Source: Ornithoclostridium sp949298505 | Lineage (GTDB): Bacteria > Bacillota > Clostridia > Christensenellales > UBA3700 | Assembly (NCBI GenBank): GCA_949298505.1 | Contig: CASFWW010000019.1 | Coordinates: 1-20,067 of the forward strand | Reading direction: 5' to 3' | Length of the DNA: 20,067 nt | Shown here: in pieces, positions 5,626 to 12,079 of the stretch | Layout: the number at the start of each line of letters is the position of its first letter | How positions within the stretch are numbered: position 1 is the stretch's first letter | Position numbers and translations under genes: made by a program | Notes under the pieces: model-generated | What the model saw: the letters and a program-made list of their open reading frames with translations, nothing else | The model's database searches: none | What the model was told of the DNA's origin: nothing

Positions 5626-5653
5626 GGATGAACCGGAAACGGTCGACATTATG
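5626..5653 (+). promoter_or_regulatory. Possible sigma-F/sigma-G promoter of spoVA
   Basis: GGATG (5626-5630), 16 bases, CATTATG (5647-5653) resembles the forespore pattern GnATA ... CATnnTA, imperfect in both boxes. spoVA operons are sigma-G dependent in Bacillus. The pattern is short and could be chance; if real, the transcript would begin near the GGAGG of the short ORF. Confidence 0.25.
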
Positions 5654-5664
5654 CGGAGGTAAGC

Positions 5665-5799
5665 ATGTTGAATCACGGGGAAGGTTACAACGAATACAAA
5701 GAATCTGTTTTTCCGATAGCGAAAAGGCGCGGAGAGGTGCATGACAATGGACAAGAAAGAATATGCGGAACTTGTAAAAGAAGCGACTCCCAGGACTAA
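5665..5799 (+). CDS. Possible 44-residue ORF overlapping spoVAC
   Basis: ATG at 5665 follows GCGGAGGT at ideal distance, a better ribosome binding site than that of spoVAC. The frame runs 44 codons (MLNHGEGYNEYKESVFP...) and ends in TAA at 5797-5799, 53 bases inside spoVAC in another frame. Its second half is mostly the other-frame reading of spoVAC, so only about the first 25 codons are free to be a peptide. Perhaps a leader peptide coupled to spoVAC translation, perhaps meaningless. I know no family like it. Confidence 0.3.
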   Translation: MLNHGEGYNEYKESVFPIAKRRGEVHDNGQERICGTCKRSDSQD

Positions 5800-6190
5800 G
5801 GAAGGCAGAACGATTTTATGCGCGTTTGCGATAGGCGGTCTCATCTGCATGATAGGACAGGCGTTCTCAGACGTGCTGACCGCGCTTTTGCCCAGCTTTG
5901 ACGACAAGAAGATAGGCGCGCTTACCGGCGTCGTTATGATCTTTCTTGGCAGTCTGCTTACCGGGCTCGGCGTATACGACAAGATCGGCTACTATGCCGG
6001 CGCAGGCTCCGTATTGCCGATCACCGGTTTTGCAAATTCGATTGTTTCTCCGGCGATAGAGTACAACAAGGAAGGGATAGTTTTCGGACTTATGGCAAAA
6101 ATGTTTTCCATCGCCGGTCCTGTCATCGTTTCCGGCGTATGCGCCTCTGTCGTGATAGGCGTGATTTATTACGTGATAGGTTTGTTTTGA
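5747..6190 (+). CDS. spoVAC: Stage V sporulation protein AC
   Basis: About 147 residues. After a hydrophilic N-terminus (MDKKEYAELVKEATP) come four hydrophobic segments with the family pattern AIGGLICMIGQ and GSVLPITGFANSIVSPA. SpoVAC is a mechanosensitive channel component of the inner forespore membrane that works in dipicolinic acid uptake during sporulation and release at germination. Two ATGs are possible, 5741 and 5747; GAGGTG (5733-5738) has the better spacing for 5747 but 5741 is not excluded. Its stop overlaps the spoVAD start (TGATG). SpoVAE further down shares the PITGF motif, so the two are paralogues. Confidence 0.95.
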   Translation: MDKKEYAELVKEATPRTKEGRTILCAFAIGGLICMIGQAFSDVLTALLPSFDDKKIGALTGVVMIFLGSLLTGLGVYDKIGYYAGAGSVLPITGFANSIVSPAIEYNKEGIVFGLMAKMFSIAGPVIVSGVCASVVIGVIYYVIGLF

Positions 6191-7194
6191 TGAAAAAGGG
6201 CAGGCAGACTTACGTTATCGAAAAGAAGATATACATTTCAGATACGGCTACGATTGCGGGCGTAGACGAAGGGAACGGCAGGCTCAGAGACTTTTTCGAT
6301 TACGTCATAGACGAGAGCGAATTCGGCTGTAAATCGCATGAAAAAGCGGAAATAAAGCTGAGAAAACACGCGATAGAAAGCCTTCTCACTTCATCCGGAG
6401 TCAAAGCGGAAGAAATAGACGCTATATTAGGCGGCGATCTTCTGAACCAGCTTGTGCCGTCCGGTTTTTCTGCGCGCGAGTTCGACATCCCGTTCTGCGG
6501 GCTGTACAGCGCGTGCGCCACGTTCGGACAGGCGCTTGCGACAGGTGCGCTTCTGCTTGAAGGCGGAGCGGAAAAAGTGATCTGTTGTACCAGTTCGCAT
6601 TTTGCAACCGCAGAAAGGCAATACCGTTTTCCGCTTGAGCTGGGCACACAGCCGCCTCCGACCGCGCAAAGAACGGTTACGGGCGCCGGATGCGCTTTGC
6701 TGACGACCGAAAAGCCAAAGCACAGATGCCCGGTGATCACCTCTTTCACACTTGGGAAGGTGATAGACCTCGGGCAGGACGATCCGAACAACATGGGCGC
6801 GGCGATGGTGCCGGCGACTCATTCTACGATCACGGCGCATCTGAGGGAGCGTGGTGTCGGCGCAGATTATTACGATCTGATCGTGACGGGAGACCTCGGT
6901 AAACTGGGCAGAGAACTGCTTTGCAGTATGCTTGAAAAGGAGTTCGGAGCGGTCAAAGACAGAATAAACGACTGCGGCTGTATGATCTTCAAGGACAGAC
7001 AGAAATGCGGGCTGGGCGGCTCGGGCGCGGGGTGCAGTTCTCTGGTGTTTTGCAGTTATCTTTACAAAACGATGAAAGAAGGCGGGCTCAAAAGTATTCT
7101 TCTGGTGCCGACCGGCGCTATGCTGTCAAAAGATTCTTCGCTTCAGGGCGAGAGTATTCCGGCGATCGCTCATGCCGTTGCAATCGAAATGTAA
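6190..7194 (+). CDS. spoVAD: Stage V sporulation protein AD
   Basis: 334 residues, near the usual 336-340. The fold is thiolase-like: the first half holds Cys109 in CGLYSACATFGQAL, where thiolases carry the nucleophile; SpoVAD is known to bind dipicolinic acid rather than to act as a condensing enzyme. The C-terminal part ends with LKSILLVPTGAMLSKDSSLQGESIPAIAHAVAIE, a strongly conserved family stretch. It is a soluble protein attached to the inner spore membrane next to the SpoVAC/AE channel. I start it at the ATG that overlaps the spoVAC stop (6190), which gives MKKGRQTYV; there is no clear Shine-Dalgarno site, so it is probably translated by coupling. Confidence 0.95.
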   Translation: MKKGRQTYVIEKKIYISDTATIAGVDEGNGRLRDFFDYVIDESEFGCKSHEKAEIKLRKHAIESLLTSSGVKAEEIDAILGGDLLNQLVPSGFSAREFDIPFCGLYSACATFGQALATGALLLEGGAEKVICCTSSHFATAERQYRFPLELGTQPPPTAQRTVTGAGCALLTTEKPKHRCPVITSFTLGKVIDLGQDDPNNMGAAMVPATHSTITAHLRERGVGADYYDLIVTGDLGKLGRELLCSMLEKEFGAVKDRINDCGCMIFKDRQKCGLGGSGAGCSSLVFCSYLYKTMKEGGLKSILLVPTGAMLSKDSSLQGESIPAIAHAVAIEM

Positions 7195-7206
7195 AATGGA
7201 GAGATT

Positions 7207-7575
7207 ATGGAAATATTTCTGACCTATCTGAAAGTATTTGCCGTTGGCGGGCTTGTCTGCGCAATCGGACAAGTGATGATAAACAAGACTAAAATGACCT
7301 CTGCCAGGGTGCTTGTGACATTCCTGCTTGCGGGCGCGATTCTGGAAGCGGTCGGATTGTTCAGACATATAGAAGAATTCGGAAAAGCGGGCATTACGAT
7401 CCCGATAACCGGCTTCGGGAAATCGCTTGCCGCCGGCGCGATCGAAGGCGCGAAGCAAGGACTTTACCAGGCGTGTACCGGCGGACTTGCGGCAGTGGCG
7501 GCAGGACTCAGCGCGGCGATATTGTTCGGATTCGTGATCGCTTTGATCTCCAAGTCAAAACCCAAAAGCGCATAA
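7207..7575 (+). CDS. spoVAE: Stage V sporulation protein AE (SpoVAEb type)
   Basis: 122 residues, the standard size. Hydrophobic segments at about 5-22, 33-50, 70-85 and 95-115, with GGLVCAIGQ near the N-terminus and TIPITGFGKSLAAGAIEGA in the middle, the same pattern as SpoVAC. It is an inner forespore membrane protein of the dipicolinic acid channel. GGAGA lies seven bases upstream of the ATG, 12 bases after spoVAD. A clean terminator follows, so spoVAC-spoVAD-spoVAE is a three-gene operon, the clostridial form without spoVAA, AB and AF. Confidence 0.95.
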   Translation: MEIFLTYLKVFAVGGLVCAIGQVMINKTKMTSARVLVTFLLAGAILEAVGLFRHIEEFGKAGITIPITGFGKSLAAGAIEGAKQGLYQACTGGLAAVAAGLSAAILFGFVIALISKSKPKSA

Positions 7576-7584
7576 GACTTTTCA

Positions 7585-7605
7585 GGCGGCAGTTGCCGCC
7601 TTTTT
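7585..7605 (+). terminator. Terminator of the spoVA operon
   Basis: GGCGGC (7585-7590), loop AGTT, GCCGCC (7595-7600), TTTTT. Confidence 0.9.
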
Positions 7606-7627
7606 GTGTTCCTTATTCTCAAGCCGG

Positions 7628-7635
7628 CATATAAT
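7628..7635 (+). promoter_or_regulatory. -10 element of yunB, sigma-E-like
   Basis: CATATAAT is one base from the sigma-E -10 consensus CATACAAT; it also contains TATAAT. No convincing -35 of either type is seen. B. subtilis yunB is in the mother-cell sigma-E regulon, which makes this reading attractive but unproven. Confidence 0.35.
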
Positions 7636-7652
7636 ATAACGTGGTAGTCTGC

Positions 7653-8315
7653 GTGAAGAAAAGAAAAAAGAGAAAGATCGTGATCGCGATCATATTGGTC
7701 GTTGCCATTGCTGTGGCGGCAGGCGTTTACGTGCGTTCAAACGTCGTTCCGCTCGTTACGGATAAGGCGTATTATTCCATACGCGGCGAAGCTGTGCGCG
7801 CGCTGAACAACGCCTATCAGAAAACGGTAGAAGAAATGTCTGTGCTGGGGTATTCGGATTTCGTCACGGTGACTTACGACGGCGAGGGCAGGATAAATCT
7901 GATCAGCGTGGATATGCTGAAAGTAAACACGGTCATGAGCTTTATCAGCACCGTTGCGCTGGACGAAATGCAGTCTATCAGGACAGACGGCGCAAACGTG
8001 CCTCTCGGTGCGTTCAGCGGCATAATGTTGCTCGGAGACAGCGGCGGCGACGTGAAAATCGAAGTGGAGACTGTGGGTATCGCTGAATGTAATTTCCGCT
8101 CGGATTTCACGTCTGTGGGAATAAACCAGGTCAGGCACACTCTGTACATAGACATAGTTGCGACGGCAAACGTCGTGCTTCCTCTGTACGCAAAAGACGT
8201 ATTCTGCGAAAGTTCGCTCGTGCTTTGCGAAAACGTCATCGTGGGCGACGTGCCGGAATTTTATCTGCAAAATCAGGGCGTTTTCGATATTTCGGGCACA
8301 AAACAGTTGCCGTAA
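7653..8315 (+). CDS. yunB: Sporulation protein YunB
   Basis: About 220 residues. The very basic N-terminus (VKKRKKRK) is followed by one membrane span (about 9-28) and an extracytoplasmic domain with the YunB patterns VTVTYDGEGRINLISVDMLKVN and PLGAFSG; the domain ends in VPEFYLQ. In B. subtilis yunB is needed for full sporulation, with an exact role unknown. Start choice is uncertain: GTG at 7653 gives the typical basic start, GTG at 7641 adds four residues; neither has a good Shine-Dalgarno site. It stands behind the spoVA terminator with its own -10 element. Its last codons carry the promoter for the downstream pheS leader. Confidence 0.88.
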   Translation: MKKRKKRKIVIAIILVVAIAVAAGVYVRSNVVPLVTDKAYYSIRGEAVRALNNAYQKTVEEMSVLGYSDFVTVTYDGEGRINLISVDMLKVNTVMSFISTVALDEMQSIRTDGANVPLGAFSGIMLLGDSGGDVKIEVETVGIAECNFRSDFTSVGINQVRHTLYIDIVATANVVLPLYAKDVFCESSLVLCENVIVGDVPEFYLQNQGVFDISGTKQLP

Positions 8316-8335
8316 GCGTTTTTTTATTGTAGAAT
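8307..8335 (+). promoter_or_regulatory. Promoter of the pheS-pheT T-box leader
   Basis: TTGCCG (8307-8312), 17 bases, TAGAAT (8330-8335). The -35 box lies in the final codons of yunB and the spacer begins with its stop. Confidence 0.6.
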
Positions 8336-8341
8336 ATTAGA

Positions 8342-8572
8342 AAAGCTACGACACGGGAACGTGCCTTGACAAAGCTTCCGACAGAGATTTCGCCCGGTAC
8401 GCTGAAAGGGCGATTCGGTCAGCTTCAAGGGAATTCGCCCGTCAGCTCGGTCTTTGAACGGAGTAGGAGACTGCGGTGGCGCGTTATAGCCGCAACGAGG
8501 TCCGTGAGATTCGGACGAATTTAGGTGGTACAGCGTGAGAACGCCCTAATGCAAAAGGGACGTTCTTTTTTT
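8342..8572 (+). promoter_or_regulatory. T-box riboswitch for phenylalanine, specifier UUC
   Basis: Stem I: AAGCT (8372-8376) pairs with the AGCTT ending at 8425; an AGAGA S-turn lies on the 5' side and an upper helix TCGCCC/GGGCGA follows. The unpaired TTC at 8414-8416, directly after GGGCGA, is the specifier codon and fits Phe. The T-box itself is AGGTGGTACAGCG (8523-8535), with TGGT to read the ACCA end of the tRNA. The terminator pairs AGAACG-CCC (8538-8546) with GGG-a-CGTTCT (8557-8566) and ends in a T-run. Uncharged tRNA-Phe should favour the antiterminator and switch on pheS-pheT. A small CACG-GGAA-CGTG hairpin precedes stem I. Confidence 0.93.
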
Positions 8573-8586
8573 ATAACGGAGGATCT

Positions 8587-9606
8587 ATGAAAGAAAAAAT
8601 CGAGAACCTTATGCGCGAAGCGCTCGCCGCGGTCGAAGAGGCAGAGAGCATTGCGGATCTCAGCAAGGTCAAGGTCAGATATCTCGGCAAAAACGGTGAA
8701 CTTACCGCGCTTCTCCGCGGTATGAAAGACGTGCCGGCGGATCAGAGACCTGTCATCGGCGGATACGTCAACGAGGCGAGAGACGCGATCACCGGCGCGG
8801 CGGAAAGCAGAGAAAAAACTCTCAGAGCCAAAGAAACAGAAGAAAAGATGCTCAAAGAGAGCATTGACGTGACTTACGAGCCGGCAGACGTCAGATACGG
8901 CAGTCTGCATCCTTGCACGCTCGTAAAGAACGAGATCGTTGATATATTTACCTCTCTGGGTTTTTCCGTGGCTCAGGGGCCTGAGATCGAACTGGATTTC
9001 TTCAATTTCCAGGCGCTCAACATCCCCAAGGACCATCCGGCGAGAGATATGCAGGACACCTTCTACCTCGGCGACGAAATGCTGCTCAGAACGCATACGT
9101 CTCCCGTTCAGGTCAGGACCATGCTTGACAAAAAGCCGCCGATAAGGATCGTCGTACCCGGCAAGGTATACCGTCCGGACGACGACGCGACTCACAGCCC
9201 TATGTTCCAGCAGATCGAAGGTCTCGTCGTGGACAAGCACATCACGCTTTGCGACCTCAAGGGGATCCTTTCGCTGTTTGCGAAGGAACTGTTCGACAAG
9301 AACACGAAGATCAGGTTCAGACCTTCGTATTTCCCGTTTACCGAGCCGAGCGTGGAAGTGGACGTCACCTGTTCACAGTGCCACGGCAAGGGATGCAGAC
9401 TTTGTAAAGGCACCGGCTGGATAGAAGTGCTCGGCGCCGGCGTGGTCAACCCCAAAGTGCTTGAAAACTGCGGCATAGACAGCAACGAATACAGCGGCTT
9501 TGCTTTCGGCATGGGTATCGAACGCATCACGATGATAAAATACGGCATACCCGACATGAGGATCCTTTTCGAAAACGACGCCAGATTCCTCAGGAGTTTC
9601 AGATAA
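8587..9606 (+). CDS. pheS: Phenylalanine--tRNA ligase alpha subunit
   Basis: 339 residues, normal length. An N-terminal coiled coil (about 1-85) that binds tRNA is followed by the class II catalytic core: motif 1 region around GFSVAQGPEIELDFFNFQAL, motif 2 with GKVYRPDDDATHSPMFQQIEG, and motif 3 GFAFGMGIERITM. A CSQC-HGKGCRLC cluster (about 261-275), found in many bacterial PheS proteins, comes before GTGWIEVLGAG. It forms the alpha2beta2 enzyme with PheT and charges tRNA-Phe. GGAGG lies directly upstream of the ATG at 8587. It is controlled by the T-box leader, and pheT starts 10 bases downstream. Confidence 0.98.
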   Translation: MKEKIENLMREALAAVEEAESIADLSKVKVRYLGKNGELTALLRGMKDVPADQRPVIGGYVNEARDAITGAAESREKTLRAKETEEKMLKESIDVTYEPADVRYGSLHPCTLVKNEIVDIFTSLGFSVAQGPEIELDFFNFQALNIPKDHPARDMQDTFYLGDEMLLRTHTSPVQVRTMLDKKPPIRIVVPGKVYRPDDDATHSPMFQQIEGLVVDKHITLCDLKGILSLFAKELFDKNTKIRFRPSYFPFTEPSVEVDVTCSQCHGKGCRLCKGTGWIEVLGAGVVNPKVLENCGIDSNEYSGFAFGMGIERITMIKYGIPDMRILFENDARFLRSFR

Positions 9607-9616
9607 GAGGTGAATT

Positions 9617-12013
9617 ATGAAAGTATCTTTGAATTGGCTTAAAGATTTCGTCGATATCGACGTGGACGTGCACGAACTTGCGGACAAGCTCGTCTCCGCC
9701 GGTTTCGAAGTGGAAGAAATAATAGACAAGGCTTCCGAGATGAAGAACGTCGTTCTCGGAAAGATAGTAAAACTCAGCAAACATCCTGACGCCGACAAGC
9801 TTCAGATATGCGCGATCGACGTCGGCGCAAAAGAAACCGTTCAGATCGTCACCGGCGCGCAGAACGTCGCGGAAGGCGACCTTGTGCCGGTTGCAATGGA
9901 CAATTCGCTCCTTCCCACCGGTCAGGTGATAAAGAAGGGCAAACTCCGCGGCGTTGAATCGTTCGGCATGCTTTGTTCCGGCGAAGAACTCAGGCTCACA
10001 GAAGCGGAATACAAGGGCGCGGGCGTTTACGGCATCCTGATAATGAACGGCGAGAAATATCCTCTCGGTACGGACATGAACGTCGTGCTGGGCAACGACG
10101 ACGTGATCCTGGACATCGGCGTGACCGCGAACAGAAGCGATTGCAACAGCGTTCTAGGCATTGCGAGAGAAGTTGCGACCGTGCTCGGAAAATCGCTCAG
10201 AATGCCCGAAATCGGCTTTGAATGCGAAGCGGGCGACGTAAACGACTACGTAAGCGTAAAGGTTGAAGATACCGCGCTGTGCCCGAGGTATATGGCGGCG
10301 GCAGTACGCGACATAAAGATTTGTCCGTCCGCCGAGATCATACAGAAAAGACTGAAAAGCGTGGGACTCAGACCGATCAGCAATTTCGTTGACATCACCA
10401 ACTACGTCCTGATCGAGATAGGTCAGCCTATGCACGCGTTCGACGCAGACAAGCTGGGCGGAGCTCAGATCGTCGCAAGACGCGCGGTGAACGGCGAAAA
10501 GATCGTCGCGCTGGACAACAAAGAATATACGCTCAACGACAGCATGCTTGCCATCTGCGACAAAGAAAAGCCGTGCGCGATCGCAGGCGTCATGGGCGGC
10601 AACAACAGCTGCGTGGACGAAAACACCAAGGACATCATATTCGAAAGCGCGAAATTCGCGCGCGACAACATACGCCGCACCGCGAGAACGCTCAATCTCC
10701 ATTCAGATTCTTCGTTCAGATACGAAAGGGGCATTGACCTTGAGAGCCAGAGATTGGGGCTTATGCGCGCGCTCACGCTCGTATATAAATACGGCTACGG
10801 CAAGATCGCAAAAGGCGTCGTTGATTGCTGCAACGCAGATCTGACTCAGAAAACTCTGCGCGTCGAAGCGTCCAGGATAGACGACATCCTCGGCATCGTG
10901 GTTCCGCGCGACAAGATGGTCGCGATACTGAACAGTCTTCAGATCCGGACTTCGCTTGACGGAGACGTTCTCGTCTGCAAAGCGCCGCTTTTCCGCGATG
11001 ATATCGAGAATGCAAACGATCTTGCTGAGGAGATCATAAGACTTTACGGCTACGACAAGATCACAGAAACCCTTATGGACAAGGGTAAGCAGACGGTCGG
11101 AGGAAAGACCGAAGACCAGAAAGCCGTCGATACCGTCAAGAATATCTGCGTGAACAACGGTTACAGCGAAACGCTGACGTATTCGTTCACTTCACCCAAG
11201 GGCTTCGACGTGCTCAGACTTGATAAAGACGATCCGGCGAGAAAATGCGTCACCATCCTCAATCCTCTCGGAGAGGACGGCTCGGTGATGAGGACCACGC
11301 TTGCGTACAGCATGCTCGGAGTGCTTGCATCCAACGTACTCAAGAGCGTCAGAAGCGCGCGTTTCTTTGAAGTCGCCAACGTCTATCTGCCTGAAAGCGT
11401 GCCCGTCGACAAACAGCCCGAAGAACGCGAAAGACTCGTCGTCGGCGCTTACGGCAAGGACGAGAGCTACTATACCGTCAACGAAGTCGTCAGGACGATC
11501 ATATACAAATTCGGTCTCAACGTGACGTATAAGCGCTCGGAGCGCCCGTATCTGCACAGCGGCAGAAGCGCGGAGCTGTACGTGGGCAAATTCAGCATAG
11601 GTTACGTCGGGGAGGTCCATCCCTCGGTTGCGGCGGCAATGGACGTGAAAGACAGACTCTATATTGCCGAAATCGATCTCGCTTCAGTTGAAAAATACAG
11701 GAAGAAAGGCTATAAGTTTGAAGAAATCGGCAAATATCCGCCGGTTGAGAGAGATATTGCCGTTACGGTCAACGAAAGCGTCTCCGCAGCTGAATTGCTC
11801 GCATGCGTTACAAGCGCGGGCGGCTCCATGATGAAGAGCGCAAAGATATTCGATATATACCGCAGTGAAGCGATCGGAGCGGGAAAAAAGAGCGTTGCGG
11901 TAAATATGGTGTTCAGACTTACGGACAGAACGCTTACAGACGAAGAAGTCAGCGCGAAAGTGGAAAGAGTGCTGACAAAACTCACGTCTCAACTCGGCGC
12001 CGTACTGAGATAA
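9617..12013 (+). CDS. pheT: Phenylalanine--tRNA ligase beta subunit
   Basis: 798 residues, the typical bacterial length. Domain order: N-terminal start MKVSLNWLKDFVDIDVD, EMAP/OB tRNA-binding fold (about 39-148, KLSKHPDADKLQICAIDVG), B3/B4 editing domain (about 210-375), B5 domain (about 400-475), the catalytic-like core with RTTLAYSMLGVLASN, and a C-terminal anticodon-binding FDX-ACB domain (about 705-798, YPPVERDIAVTVN). The editing domain clears Tyr-tRNA-Phe. AGAGGTGA provides the ribosome binding site. It shares the T-box-controlled transcript with pheS. Confidence 0.98.
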   Translation: MKVSLNWLKDFVDIDVDVHELADKLVSAGFEVEEIIDKASEMKNVVLGKIVKLSKHPDADKLQICAIDVGAKETVQIVTGAQNVAEGDLVPVAMDNSLLPTGQVIKKGKLRGVESFGMLCSGEELRLTEAEYKGAGVYGILIMNGEKYPLGTDMNVVLGNDDVILDIGVTANRSDCNSVLGIAREVATVLGKSLRMPEIGFECEAGDVNDYVSVKVEDTALCPRYMAAAVRDIKICPSAEIIQKRLKSVGLRPISNFVDITNYVLIEIGQPMHAFDADKLGGAQIVARRAVNGEKIVALDNKEYTLNDSMLAICDKEKPCAIAGVMGGNNSCVDENTKDIIFESAKFARDNIRRTARTLNLHSDSSFRYERGIDLESQRLGLMRALTLVYKYGYGKIAKGVVDCCNADLTQKTLRVEASRIDDILGIVVPRDKMVAILNSLQIRTSLDGDVLVCKAPLFRDDIENANDLAEEIIRLYGYDKITETLMDKGKQTVGGKTEDQKAVDTVKNICVNNGYSETLTYSFTSPKGFDVLRLDKDDPARKCVTILNPLGEDGSVMRTTLAYSMLGVLASNVLKSVRSARFFEVANVYLPESVPVDKQPEERERLVVGAYGKDESYYTVNEVVRTIIYKFGLNVTYKRSERPYLHSGRSAELYVGKFSIGYVGEVHPSVAAAMDVKDRLYIAEIDLASVEKYRKKGYKFEEIGKYPPVERDIAVTVNESVSAAELLACVTSAGGSMMKSAKIFDIYRSEAIGAGKKSVAVNMVFRLTDRTLTDEEVSAKVERVLTKLTSQLGAVLR

Positions 12014-12079
12014 ACACCTTTCCGGGCGCGCTGTCTTTGCCCGGAGAAAAACAACTGAAATTATATTGACGGTGAAAAT

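Noticed and set aside
8521..9240. 239-codon minus-strand frame opposite pheS
   Set aside because: Codon-mirror of pheS without start signals or recognisable domain; the T-box terminator lies at its end.
12021..12045. Perfect hairpin TCCGGGC/GCCCGGA after pheT
   Set aside because: Followed by GAAAAAC rather than a U-tract, so not called a terminator; it may slow or mark the operon end.
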